Shown in pieces: positions 35,916 to 44,537 of a stretch of 64,000 nt of DNA (its first letter is position 1; every line of letters begins with the position of its first letter). The stretch lies in assembly GCF_001905905.1 (NCBI RefSeq), contig NZ_LIVT01000003.1, positions 1,193,001 through 1,257,000 on the forward strand, in the 5' to 3' direction. The translations under genes and the position numbers were made by a program. This stretch comes from Streptomyces sp. CB02366. GTDB taxonomy: Bacteria; Actinomycetota; Actinomycetes; Streptomycetales; Streptomycetaceae. Under the pieces are notes generated by a model, which saw only the letters and a program-made list of their open reading frames with translations, was not told the DNA's origin and did not search any database.

Positions 35916-37316
35916 TCAGCCGTCGAGGAGTTTCCGGAGCTCGTCCTCGCGCAGGCGCCCGCTCGGATCGGCGGTGTCCCCGTCGAACCGCACGCCTTCC
36001 CCGACCAGGACGGACAGGGCGCTGTCCGTGCGCAACGGGTCGGGCCACCGGAAGCCGGAGCTGACCTTCCCCGCGGCCGTGAGGACACGCCAGGGGTGGG
36101 GACATCGGCCACAGGTACTGAGGTGCCGGCCTATGGGGACGGCATGGCTCCCGACCGCCGCCGCCAGGTCCCCGTAGGTGGTCCACCGCCCGGTCGGGAC
36201 TCCGCTCAGCAGAGTGTGCAGGCCGGTCCAGTCCTTGCGGGCGCCGCTGATCTGTTTGGCCAGAGCGGTGAGGTCGGAGCCTGCCAGCGTGGTCCATGCT
36301 TCCGGGTCGATGCCGGCGGGTACCTGGGCGGTGTCCACCTCCCACCACGTCGTTCCCTGGATGCCGTCCACCCTGCGGCCGGTCACGCTCGTGAAGATGT
36401 GGTTGGCCAGCCCGGTAGGGGAGTAGGAGGCTCCGTCAGCGTCCCAGACCAGTGGCCGGGCGGTGTCGTTGGTCCAGATGGCGGTGGATCGGGCGGTGTC
36501 CTGCTCCACCCATGAGCGGATCTGGGCGCGGATGGCGTCCGGCACGCCGTGGCGCGGTGTCATCAGCAGCCTGGTCCCGTCGGGCAGCAGGCCCGCACCG
36601 ACGAGCACATGGACGGCTTTGCGTGAATGCGAGCGATCCTGCAGCTTCTTGACCGCCGCCTCGCCTTCGACCCGGGCCGGGGCGAGAGTGAACTCCTCGA
36701 CCTCCGGTGTCGGATAGACCTTGGTGAACCCGGCGACGAGGTTCCCCTCCACCCGCCACAGGCCGACCTGGACGAGGTCGATGTCGATGCCCATCTCCGA
36801 CAGCCAGACCACGGAGTGCGTGACCTGCTTGGGGAAGTCGGCGGCGATGATCACCTGCCTGGGCCGCTGGAGCAGTTCCGGGCTCCACTCCCCGTCCACG
36901 TGGTCGAGCAGCCGTTGCCTGCACCCGTCGATGCCGAGGGCCTGCCCCCGGCCCGACAGGAAGCCGCGGTGCGCCTGGGCCAGGGTGTCGAGGTCGAAGC
37001 GGGACACCAGGGCGGCGTAGGTGATCGCCTGGAGGTGCACGTCCCGGTCGGCCGTCCCCCGCTTCAGCTCGACCACGACGAGCCGCCCGGTCGCGTCCAG
37101 CCCGAGCACGTCCAGCCGGTCCCGGGCCGGCACCCCGTCGGTGTCGGCCCACCGGTCGTACTCCGCGGTGACCACGAGCACCGACTCCCCGAGCACCTGG
37201 GGATGGGCGATCACCCATTCCTGGAGGTGCTGCCGCTCCAACAAGCCCTCGGCGGCGAGTCCGGTGCGCGGTATCGGCACGGCCTCCCGGCCGTCGACGG
37301 AGAAGAGATGATCCAC
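35916..37316 (-). CDS. PD-(D/E)xK nuclease fused to an alkyltransferase-like (ATL) DNA-binding domain
   Basis: A 466-residue two-part protein. Residues 25-95 show a NucS/DUF91-type nuclease core: LQEWVIAHP, then RLDVLGLD (Asp69) and VVVELKRG (Glu83, Lys85). The middle includes EGNLVAGFTKVYPTPE and a KAVHVLVGAG region. Residues about 370-440 match the MGMT/ATL winged helix (VPTGRWTTYGDLAAAVG), but the PCHRV methyl-acceptor block reads HPWRV, so there is no acceptor cysteine. ATL proteins recognise O6-alkylguanine without repairing it and hand it to other enzymes. The fusion suggests lesion-directed cutting. It is the last chromosomal gene before the tRNA-Pro fragment. Confidence 0.75.
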   Translation of the reverse strand: MDHLFSVDGREAVPIPRTGLAAEGLLERQHLQEWVIAHPQVLGESVLVVTAEYDRWADTDGVPARDRLDVLGLDATGRLVVVELKRGTADRDVHLQAITYAALVSRFDLDTLAQAHRGFLSGRGQALGIDGCRQRLLDHVDGEWSPELLQRPRQVIIAADFPKQVTHSVVWLSEMGIDIDLVQVGLWRVEGNLVAGFTKVYPTPEVEEFTLAPARVEGEAAVKKLQDRSHSRKAVHVLVGAGLLPDGTRLLMTPRHGVPDAIRAQIRSWVEQDTARSTAIWTNDTARPLVWDADGASYSPTGLANHIFTSVTGRRVDGIQGTTWWEVDTAQVPAGIDPEAWTTLAGSDLTALAKQISGARKDWTGLHTLLSGVPTGRWTTYGDLAAAVGSHAVPIGRHLSTCGRCPHPWRVLTAAGKVSSGFRWPDPLRTDSALSVLVGEGVRFDGDTADPSGRLREDELRKLLDG

Positions 37317-37502
37317 GACGCCCCCTCGTACGCCCGGCGCGGTCGCCGGACGCCCAGAGCGTACGTGGGCGGAGGCCCCGATGAGGGCCGTCCCACGAAT
37401 CCCCCGCCTGCCGAACCACTTCGGGAACCCACGGGGAGCCGGGTTCCGTCATCGGCTTCCACGAGGGCCCCGAGTTCAGGCCTCTGACCTGGTACTCCTC
37501 TG

Positions 37503-37547
37503 TCGAGGTGGCGGGATTTGAACCCACGACCTCTTCGTCCCGAACGA
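37503..37547 (-). other. 3' half of a tRNA-Pro(CGG) gene: attachment-site core at the island edge
   Basis: The minus strand reads anticodon loop TTCGGGA, stem CGAAG, variable GAGGTC, T-arm GTGGG-TTCAAAT-CCCGC and acceptor CACCTCG. The 5' side of the anticodon stem already mismatches and no D-arm or 5' acceptor of a proline tRNA follows. Actinobacterial integrative elements recombine in exactly this tRNA half. The orientation places the inserted DNA at higher coordinates, with the intact tRNA beyond the window. Confidence 0.7.
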
Positions 37548-37637
37548 GGTTCGAACAAGATCGACACCTACGCATCCTGCTAAACGGGCAGGTCAGAGGC
37601 TTGGTCTGGGTTGGTGCGGCGGGGGCTCGGTTGGCCT

Positions 37638-37735
37638 CTGGGAGAAGATCATCTCCCAGATTTCTCCCAGCACCCGGTGCTGGGACGGTGGGTTGTCGGC
37701 GCGCTGCACCCGTGGGCCGACTTGCGATAGCAAGT
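37638..37735. other. Two perfect inverted repeats inside the island's left edge
   Basis: CTGGGAGA-AGATCA-TCTCCCAG (37638-37659), with a further TCTCCCAG 4 bases on, and ACTTGC-GATA-GCAAGT (37720-37735). They may be integrase arm sites, a terminator or an orphaned regulator operator. The region 37548-38043 has no gene I can support. Confidence 0.4.
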
Positions 37736-38043
37736 TTGCACGCTGGTCAGGGCGACTCGGGTGCCCTGCAGGGTGGCATGAAGGCGGCTAGGTGCGCGTC
37801 ATGGACACTGACAACGAGGTCACGTCGGAGAGAAGGCCGTCGGTGTCGGAGGCGAGCGAGCTGCGGACCAGTAGGTGAGTGACCGCGGGGGGAAGCGGAC
37901 AGGAGCTCGCAGATACGGTCAGCACGGGCAGCTGGGTGCCGCCGGTCAGTTCGTCGACTGCAGATCGGTCGGAGCCGGAGACAGAACGGTGGGAACGTGC
38001 AGTCCTTCCGGACTGGCGGTGGTGTGGGCAGGGGCGAGTGGCA

Positions 38044-38183
38044 TCAGAAGGCTAGGGCGAGGAGCTTGGTCTTCGCGGCGGTCCGGCGCTCGCGCGCCTC
38101 GCTGTCGCGGAGCGTGGTGTAGAGGCCAGCGAACAGGTCGTAGACCCGGTCCTCGGACAGGGCGAAGGAGTAGACAAAGGGCC
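38044..38183 (-). pseudogene. C-terminal gene remnant
   Basis: About 46 codons with typical Streptomyces usage (FVYSFALSEDRVYDLFAG, then LYTTLRDSEARERRTAAKTK, LLALAF, stop at 38044) that begin abruptly at an in-frame stop beside the tRNA-Thr terminator. It looks like the end of a truncated mobile-element or chromosomal gene; the family is not recognised. Confidence 0.45.
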
Positions 38184-38213
38184 AGGGTCATGGGCTGCGT
38201 GACCTGGCCTTTT
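38180..38213. terminator. Strong hairpin terminator 3' of the tRNA-Thr fragment
   Basis: GGCCAGGGTCA, a 9-base loop, TGACCTGGCC, then TTTT (one bulged G). On the minus strand it follows the tRNA-Thr 3' end by a few bases and ends in CCCTTT, as expected for the original tRNA terminator. Confidence 0.7.
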
Positions 38214-38215
38214 CC

Positions 38216-38258
38216 GAGCCGCCTTCGAGATTCGAACCCGAGACCTTCGCATTACGAG
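38216..38258 (-). other. 3' half of a tRNA-Thr(CGT) gene: second attachment-site core
   Basis: The minus strand reads loop CTCGTAA, stem TGCG, GGTCTCGGG-TTCGAAT-CTCGAAG and acceptor AAGGCGGCTC, the 3' half of a Streptomyces threonine tRNA with a T-stem mismatch. The 5' half is missing. A second, independent integration event into another tRNA best explains it. Confidence 0.7.
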
Positions 38259-38634
38259 GGCTTGCAAGGTCGTGGCGGGTGGTGCTTGGCGGTGCCACCG
38301 AATCCTGTTCTCGCTGATCAGAGACCTGCAGCCTTGATCAGCATGACGCCCAATCCGCCGTGGTGCCGCCCAGTCCGCCCACGCAGCGCTCACGCTTCAA
38401 ACCTACGTCCGCATACCAGCAAGCGGTCCGAACTGTCAGGGCGGATGCCGCGACCCAAGGAAATCGCAACATAGGAGTCACACTGCCGGGGCGAGTACTC
38501 ATTCTGGGGTCAGCGGTCCAGGTCTCACCCAGTGGGCGTACGGCGGCGGGGCGCAAGACACGGCCGAAGCAAGGACGGCCACGACGGATACCACGGCAAG
38601 AAACCCAGAGCGCCCGGTTCTGCTGACCCTGGTG

Positions 38635-38847
38635 CTAGATGGTGTCGAGGGACGCGGTGAGAACGGCGATGCCGTTCGCGCCAGCCGCCGAGCCGCGGGT
38701 GCGCAGCGTCGTCGCTGCCGAGGTAGTCACGCCCAGCTGCTCGGGCGGCGACTGGTCCTGGATGAGCGCGAGTGTCATCATGGCGATGACGGTTCCGATA
38801 CCCACCGCCTTGCCCGCCAGCCAGGCAGGCAGGTTCACCGATTGCAC
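38635..38847 (-). CDS. Possible small membrane protein
   Basis: A 70-residue frame starting at GTG 38847, with one hydrophobic helix (WLAGKAVGIGTVIAMMTLALI) and an Ala/Thr-rich tail. Reading and codon use are plausible, but there is no clear ribosome site or relative. The surrounding 38259-38950 stretch holds nothing else clear. Confidence 0.35.
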   Translation of the reverse strand: MQSVNLPAWLAGKAVGIGTVIAMMTLALIQDQSPPEQLGVTTSAATTLRTRGSAAGANGIAVLTASLDTI

Positions 38848-38950
38848 TGAGGGACGCGCTGGAAACCTCAGCTCCCGGAAACCTCTTCGTCCGTACCGCC
38901 GCCCTGCCTATGCTGCGACCCGTCCCCCTTCCTCGACTGACGAGGCCGAC

Positions 38951-40387
38951 ATGCAGCAGTCATGGAACAGCGACCGCCGCCGCACCGCGATCGGTCGCTC
39001 CAGCCTCTCCGTGCCGGCGCGCCAGGCTCTGGCCGATCGCCAGCTCAACATGGACCGCACGATCCTCGACTACGGCTGCGGCCGAGGCGGCGACGTCGCC
39101 TCCCTCCAGCGCCTCGATTGCAAGATCACCGGTTGGGATCCCTACTACAGCTCGAGTGCGCCGGTGGTCCCCTCCGACGTCGTCCTCCTCACCTACGTCC
39201 TGAATATCATCGAGGACCCCGTCGAGCGTCGGCAGACGCTCAAGGAGGCATGGAGGCTCGCCACCTCCGTACTCATCGTCTCGGCTCGCCTCACCTGGGA
39301 GCGGTCCAAGATCCGCGGCCAAGAGTACGGAGATGGCCTCCTCACCAGCCGGCAGACGTTCCAGCACCTCTTCAGCCCGGACGAGCTCCGGATCTACGTC
39401 GAGGAGGTCACAGGAACACGCTGCATATCAGCGGCCCCCGGCATTGTGTACGCCTTCAAGGACGACTCAGCCCGACTGGGCTACCTCGCACACCGCATCC
39501 TCCCCGACGCCGAGTGGCTCGCTTCAGCCGATACCACTTCCGCTATCGCCTCGCTGGTCGACTACGTCGAACGGCGTGGCCGCCCGCCCCGTGTCGACGA
39601 GATGCCCCGGCCGATGGCCGAACAGCTCGCCCACCTAAAACCCGGCGAACTTAAGCGCCTCATACGCGACTCCGCCGACGCCGAGAGGGTCTCCGAGGGC
39701 GCCAAGCACACGACGCTGAACACGTTGCTGTTCCTCGCCGTCGAGCTCTTCAACGGCCGAGGTCCGTTCAGCAGCCTCCCCCTCGGCATCCAGCTCGATG
39801 TCCGTTCGTTCTTCACCTCGTACAAGGAAGCCTGCAGGCGCTCTGACCGTCTGCTCCTCAAGCTCCGGGATGACACCTATATCCGGGGCGCCATGAACGC
39901 ATCCAGCGTCGGCAAGATCACCCCGACCGCGCTGTACGTGCACCGCCGGGCGATCGACCGGATGCCGACAGTCCTGCGCCTGTACGAGCACTGCGCCTCG
40001 GTTGCCGCCGGCCGCCCTCAGAAATGGACCGTCGCCAAGCTGAAGCACCAGGGGCGAGCCATCAGCTGGCTTGACTACCCGGATTTCGACAAGGACCCAC
40101 ACCCGCGGATCACGTCTTCGTACCTCGTAGATCTCAAGACCATCGAGACCTCGCACATGTCCTACGCGAACTCCGCCAACCGTCCTCTGCTCCACCGCAA
40201 GCACGAATTCCTGGCGCCCGACGACCCGGACGTTCCGCGTTACCGCCGTCTGACCGAGTCCGAGCTACGCGCCGGCCTCTACGAGAATCCGCACCTGATC
40301 GGCACCGAGAATGGCTGGGAGGCCGAACTGATCAGGTGTGGTCGCATGCTTCGGGGACACCGGCTGGTCCAGCGCCCCGAAGACTGA
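38951..40387 (+). CDS. DNA phosphorothioation-associated putative methyltransferase
   Basis: A 478-residue protein matching the dnd-associated methyltransferase family. It opens with AIGRSSLSVPARQAL, then SAM motif I in ILDYGCGRGGDVASL near residue 40, and VLLTYVLNIIEDPVERR. The long C-terminal part (GRPPRVDEMPRPMAEQL, QLDVRSFFTSYKEAC, HRRAIDRMPTVLRLYEHCA) is specific to this family. Its reaction is not established; a regulatory or modification role with Dnd is assumed from co-occurrence. The ATG follows GAGG. It is convergent with dndA, 13 bases apart. Confidence 0.8.
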   Translation: MQQSWNSDRRRTAIGRSSLSVPARQALADRQLNMDRTILDYGCGRGGDVASLQRLDCKITGWDPYYSSSAPVVPSDVVLLTYVLNIIEDPVERRQTLKEAWRLATSVLIVSARLTWERSKIRGQEYGDGLLTSRQTFQHLFSPDELRIYVEEVTGTRCISAAPGIVYAFKDDSARLGYLAHRILPDAEWLASADTTSAIASLVDYVERRGRPPRVDEMPRPMAEQLAHLKPGELKRLIRDSADAERVSEGAKHTTLNTLLFLAVELFNGRGPFSSLPLGIQLDVRSFFTSYKEACRRSDRLLLKLRDDTYIRGAMNASSVGKITPTALYVHRRAIDRMPTVLRLYEHCASVAAGRPQKWTVAKLKHQGRAISWLDYPDFDKDPHPRITSSYLVDLKTIETSHMSYANSANRPLLHRKHEFLAPDDPDVPRYRRLTESELRAGLYENPHLIGTENGWEAELIRCGRMLRGHRLVQRPED

Positions 40388-40400
40388 TCAGCTCAAACCG

Positions 40401-41573
40401 TCAGAGGGCATCCGGTTGCATGTACGCGATCGTCTCCGCCAAGCCGTCCGGGTCGAAGTCCGAGACCTGCCCGGGAAACCACGAGAAGCGGAGGCCATTG
40501 GTGGCCACCTCCTCCGGGAGGCCCATTGCGGTCAGCACGTGGCTCGGCGTGTACGAGGCGCTGGTGCATGCGGAACCGGTCGCCACGGCCACCTGGTCCT
40601 TGATCCGTACGATCAGGGCCTCGGCATTGAGCCCGTCGAAGGTCACATTGAGGATGTGCGGGACCGCGTGGTCGGCATCGCCGTTGATCTGGAAGCGGGT
40701 CCTCCCGAGCGCGGCGAGCAGCCGCTCCCGCATCTCCTTCGCGTCCCGTTCCCAACGCGACCGGTTCTCCTGGAAGACCTTGGATGCTTCGTACAGCCCC
40801 ATGACAAGTGGCACGGGAAGCGTCCCGGGGCGCAGCTTTCGTTCCTGCCCGCCGCCAAACATGATCGGCTCCAGCGGCACCTTGTCCCAGCCGCGGCGCC
40901 GGGTCACCAGAGCGCCGATCCCCTTGGGTGCACCGATCTTGTGACCGCTGATGCTGGTCAAATCGATGGGCGCCTTCAGGTCCTCGGGAACCTTCGCGTA
41001 CCCCTGCGCGGCATCGACGTGGAGAAAAGTCGGGGTCTTCTGGAGCTTCTCCGCCAGCTCGGCCACGGGCTGGATGACGCCTGTCTCATTGTTCACGTGC
41101 ATTAGCGAGACGAGCAGGGTGTCTGGCCTCAACTTCTCCAGCACGGCGTCCGTAGAAATCCGCCCCGAGGGACCGGGCTTCAGGAAATCGACTTCGAACC
41201 CCCGCTTCTCCTGCAGATGCAGCAGGGGCTCGATGACCGCCTTGTGCTCGATAGCGGAGGTGATGATGTGCTTCCGGGCGTGCTTCTCGCCGTACGAGGC
41301 CATGCCGAGCAGCGCGATGTTGTTGGACTCCGTCGCTCCACTGGTGAAGATGACCTCTTCGGTCCTCACACCAACTGTCCCGGCGAGGAACGTCCTTGCC
41401 TCCTGGACCGCTTTCTTTGCCCGGGCTCCGTACTCATGGGTGCGGCTGCCGGCGTTGCCGAAGTCCTCGGTCATCCAGTGGAGCACCACGTCAGCCACCC
41501 GCGGCTCCACACGGGTCGTCGCCGCCACATCCAGATACGCCACCACCGCGCTCACCCATCCCAGAGCAATCAT
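40401..41573 (-). CDS. dndA: Cysteine desulfurase DndA
   Basis: A 390-residue IscS/NifS-type PLP enzyme: YLDVAATTRVEPRV start, TSGATESNNIAL, HVNNETGVIQP, the PLP lysine in SGHKIGAPKGIGAL and the persulfide cysteine in ATGSACTSASYTPSHVL. It mobilises sulfur from cysteine and, in the Streptomyces lividans system, assembles the DndC iron-sulfur cluster. The divergent dndA/dndBCDE layout is that of S. lividans. The ATG is at 41573; a GTG at 41555 nearer the conserved start is possible. Confidence 0.93.
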   Translation of the reverse strand: MIALGWVSAVVAYLDVAATTRVEPRVADVVLHWMTEDFGNAGSRTHEYGARAKKAVQEARTFLAGTVGVRTEEVIFTSGATESNNIALLGMASYGEKHARKHIITSAIEHKAVIEPLLHLQEKRGFEVDFLKPGPSGRISTDAVLEKLRPDTLLVSLMHVNNETGVIQPVAELAEKLQKTPTFLHVDAAQGYAKVPEDLKAPIDLTSISGHKIGAPKGIGALVTRRRGWDKVPLEPIMFGGGQERKLRPGTLPVPLVMGLYEASKVFQENRSRWERDAKEMRERLLAALGRTRFQINGDADHAVPHILNVTFDGLNAEALIVRIKDQVAVATGSACTSASYTPSHVLTAMGLPEEVATNGLRFSWFPGQVSDFDPDGLAETIAYMQPDAL

Positions 41574-41584
41574 CCCGTTACCGG

Positions 41585-41793
41585 GTACGTCAAACCGTTA
41601 ACGTACACGCATGCTCGGCTGACGCACAGCGCAGCGCCTCAGAGTTGTCAACGCAGACATCGACGTACGCCTTCCCGGGCAGCAACGTCCTTCGCGCCAG
41701 CCGGGCGTAACCCCAGACATGCCGGTGTGTCTTACGTACGTGAAGGTGTCGTAACTTCAGCAAGCTCCGTACGTTAAACGGATGACGTACGCT
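41585..41793. promoter_or_regulatory. dndA-dndB divergent promoter region with repeated CGTACG motifs
   Basis: The motif ACGTAC recurs at 41601, 41663, 41734, near 41769 (CGTACGTTAA) and 41785. An inverted pair GTACGT-N10-ACGTAC spans 41585-41606 and a near-palindrome TTACGTACGTGAA begins at 41732. TACGCT (41788-41793) could be the dndB -10. DndB itself is known as a transcriptional regulator of such operons, so these are candidate binding sites. Confidence 0.5.
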
Positions 41794-42945
41794 AAGGTTG
41801 CTGGGGTGGAGATCAAAGCAGCGACACCAGCGCCCCGAGTCGTAGCTCCGCGCACCTCAACGGGGTTCGAGTACACGTTCCCGGCGATCCGCGGCATCCA
41901 GGCAGGGCGCGAATATTACGTATCGATGTGCCCCCTGCGCCTCATCCCAAAGATCTTTATCTTCGACGAAGACGAGCTCTCACCAGAACTGCGCGCCCAG
42001 CGGATCCTCAATAAGGGACGCCTCCCGGCACTCACCAAGTACATTCTGGACAATCCAGAGGATTACGTCTTCAGTGCTTTGACCGCATCCGTCGACGGCG
42101 AAATGGAGTTCGACCATCTCGGCTCCGACGGCAACGCCTTCCGTGCCGGGCAGCTGCGTATCCCCATGGATTCCCGCTTCCTGATCAACGACGGCCAGCA
42201 TCGGCGCGCAGCCATCGAGCACGCCCTCAAGGAGAACCCGGACATTGGCAACGAGACGATCGCCGTCGTCTTCTTCCATGACGCGGGGCTCGCCCGCTCG
42301 CAGCAGATGTTCGCGGACCTCAACCGGCACGCGGTGCGTCCGGCCCGGTCCATCGGCGTCCTCTACGACCACCGGGACAGCGAAGCTCAGGTCGCGCGCA
42401 CCCTGGCCAGCCGGTGCAAGGTCTTCAAGGGCTACGTCGAGATGGAGAAGAGCACCCTCTCCGCCCGCTCCCGGATGATGTTCACCTTGAGCGCTCTCTA
42501 CTACGGCACCCAGTCCCTCCTTCAAGGCCTGGAGATCGAGGCAGATGCCACAGCAGAGCTGGCGCAGGAGTACTGGGAGCACATCGATACAACGCTTCCC
42601 GAGTGGGAGATGGTTCGCAAGCGAGAGCTCTCGGCACCCGAGATGCGGCGCGACTTCATCCACAGTCACGGAATCGCATTGCACGCTCTCGGCCGCATCG
42701 GAAATTCCCTACTTCGGGAATCCGCCACACCCAGCACTTGGAAGCGGAAACTTTCCCCTCTGAAAAAAGTCGACTGGACTCGGTCGAATAAAGACTGGGA
42801 GGGCCGTGCCATCGTCGGTGGTCGCGTTTCCAAAAGTCACCAAAATGTAACTCTTACAGTCAACTACCTGCGCAATCACCTGCGCCTCGGCCTCAGCGCC
42901 GAAGAGCAGCGGGCAGAGGACGCATACCTGCGAGGCGAAGCATGA
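41782..42945 (+). CDS. dndB: DndB, DGQHR-domain regulator of phosphorothioation
   Basis: A 387-residue protein with the DGQHR motif in RFLINDGQHRRAAIEHAL near residue 130, followed by FFHDAGLARSQQMFADLNRHA, both diagnostic of DndB. DndB limits modification density and regulates the operon. The ATG at 41782 overlaps a possible -10 box; a GTG at 41806 with AAGG upstream may be the real start. It overlaps dndC by ATGA. Confidence 0.93.
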   Translation: MTYAKVAGVEIKAATPAPRVVAPRTSTGFEYTFPAIRGIQAGREYYVSMCPLRLIPKIFIFDEDELSPELRAQRILNKGRLPALTKYILDNPEDYVFSALTASVDGEMEFDHLGSDGNAFRAGQLRIPMDSRFLINDGQHRRAAIEHALKENPDIGNETIAVVFFHDAGLARSQQMFADLNRHAVRPARSIGVLYDHRDSEAQVARTLASRCKVFKGYVEMEKSTLSARSRMMFTLSALYYGTQSLLQGLEIEADATAELAQEYWEHIDTTLPEWEMVRKRELSAPEMRRDFIHSHGIALHALGRIGNSLLRESATPSTWKRKLSPLKKVDWTRSNKDWEGRAIVGGRVSKSHQNVTLTVNYLRNHLRLGLSAEEQRAEDAYLRGEA

Positions 42946-44537
42946 GCACCATCCCTCTACAACTCGGCATCACGCCGGTCCGGCGGAAGCCGTTCAACGG
43001 GCAACCCCTCGAAGAGGTCATCGCCAAGCTCTCAGACGAGGTCCGTGAGCTCTACACCGCCGACCAAGTGCCCTGGGTCATCGGATACAGCGGCGGCAAG
43101 GACTCCACCGCGGTCCTTCAGCTCGTATGGACCGCCATCGCCACTCTGCCGGCGGAGCAGCGCACCAAGACGGTCCACGTCATCAGCACCGACACCCTCG
43201 TCGAGAATCCCGTCGTCGCAGCGTGGGTGACGACATCCCTGGAGACGATGGAGAAAGCCGCCGCTGAGCAGGGCCTCCCTATCGAGCCTCATCGCCTGAC
43301 GCCGGAGATCAAGGACACCTTCTGGGTCAACCTGATCGGTCGGGGCTACCCGGCGCCGCGCCCCAAGTTCCGCTGGTGCACCGAGCGCCTCAAGATCAAG
43401 CCCTCCAACTCCTTCATCCGGAACGTCGTGGCAGCACACGGCGAGGCGATCATGGTGCTCGGTATCCGTAAGACCGAGAGCCAGGCGCGCGCCCGTGCCA
43501 TGGAGAAGCACGAAAAGCGGCGCGTCCGTGATCGTCTCTCCCCCAATGCAAACCTTCCCAACTCCCTCGTCTACAGCCCCGTCGAAGACTGGACCAACGA
43601 CGACGTCTGGGAGTACCTGATGCAGAAGCCCAACCCATGGGGCTACAACAATCAGGATCTCCTCACCATGTACCAGGGCGCCTCCGGCGATGGCGAGTGC
43701 CCGCTCGTGGTCGACTCGACCACACCCTCCTGCGGCTCCAGCCGTTTCGGGTGCTGGACATGCACGCTCGTCGAGCAGGACAAGTCGATGTCGGCGATGA
43801 TCCAGAACGACGAAGAGAAGGAGTGGATGCAGCCGCTCCTGGACCTCCGCGACAAGCTCGACGCCCCGTTCGGCTACTTCGAAGAGGGCGAGGAAGGACT
43901 CCCTGCCGGCCGGAAGCTCCCGTATCCCCGCCCTGACCAGCCAGCCCGAGACTTCCGCCGTATGAACGGCAAGGTCATGGTATACACGCGCCGGACCGAC
44001 GGCGAAGAGGTCCCGATCCACGGCCCATACCTGCAGAGGTTCCGCCAGGACTGGCTCAAGGACCTGCTGGAAGCCCAGACGTGGATCCGCGCCAACGCGC
44101 CAGAGCACGTCAAGAACATCGAACTGATCACCCTCGACGAGCTGCACGAGATCCGACGCATCTGGGTCTTCGACAAACACGAGGTCGAAGACTCGCTGCC
44201 CGGCATCTACAAGGAGTTCACGGGCGAGGACTTCCCGGGTGGGCCTCTGGACGAACAGCTCGTCATGGGCGCGGACGAGATGGAGCTGCTGAAGGAGCTC
44301 TGCGGGGACGACCTGCACTACGACATGGTCCGTGAGCTGCTCTCCGTCGAGCGCAAGTACCGGACAATGTCCCGACGTGCTGGCCTCTTCCAGGCTCTGG
44401 AGACTGCGGTAAAGAAGGGCTACTACGAGGACAGCGCCGACGCCATCGACTTCGCGCAGCGCAAGAACAAGTGGCGTGACGAATCGCCGACCCACCCGAC
44501 CCTGGACGAAGAAACCAATATCGATGCTCCTGCGTAA
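42942..44537 (+). CDS. dndC: DndC sulfurtransferase (PAPS-reductase-like)
   Basis: A 531-residue enzyme with the PP-loop VIGYSGGKDSTAVLQLVW near residue 47, the paired cysteines of the iron-sulfur region (PSCGSSRFGCWTCTLVEQ near 265) and DWTNDDVWEYLM. It hydrolyses ATP and handles sulfur for insertion into the DNA backbone. The start overlaps dndB (ATGA) and the end overlaps dndD by 14 bases. Confidence 0.96.
   Translation: MSTIPLQLGITPVRRKPFNGQPLEEVIAKLSDEVRELYTADQVPWVIGYSGGKDSTAVLQLVWTAIATLPAEQRTKTVHVISTDTLVENPVVAAWVTTSLETMEKAAAEQGLPIEPHRLTPEIKDTFWVNLIGRGYPAPRPKFRWCTERLKIKPSNSFIRNVVAAHGEAIMVLGIRKTESQARARAMEKHEKRRVRDRLSPNANLPNSLVYSPVEDWTNDDVWEYLMQKPNPWGYNNQDLLTMYQGASGDGECPLVVDSTTPSCGSSRFGCWTCTLVEQDKSMSAMIQNDEEKEWMQPLLDLRDKLDAPFGYFEEGEEGLPAGRKLPYPRPDQPARDFRRMNGKVMVYTRRTDGEEVPIHGPYLQRFRQDWLKDLLEAQTWIRANAPEHVKNIELITLDELHEIRRIWVFDKHEVEDSLPGIYKEFTGEDFPGGPLDEQLVMGADEMELLKELCGDDLHYDMVRELLSVERKYRTMSRRAGLFQALETAVKKGYYEDSADAIDFAQRKNKWRDESPTHPTLDEETNIDAPA

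Noticed and set aside
37503..37580. An intact tRNA-Pro gene.
   Set aside because: The 5' acceptor, D-arm and half of the anticodon stem do not fit; only the 3' half is convincing.
37875..38474. An apparent 199-residue plus-strand gene across the tRNA-Thr fragment.
   Set aside because: It reads through a tRNA half and a hairpin terminator and has an Arg-rich composition typical of antisense frames.
38639..38950. Upstream extension of the phosphorothioation-associated methyltransferase.
   Set aside because: The extra residues lack family similarity and the ATG at 38951 has a ribosome site and the family's usual N-terminus.
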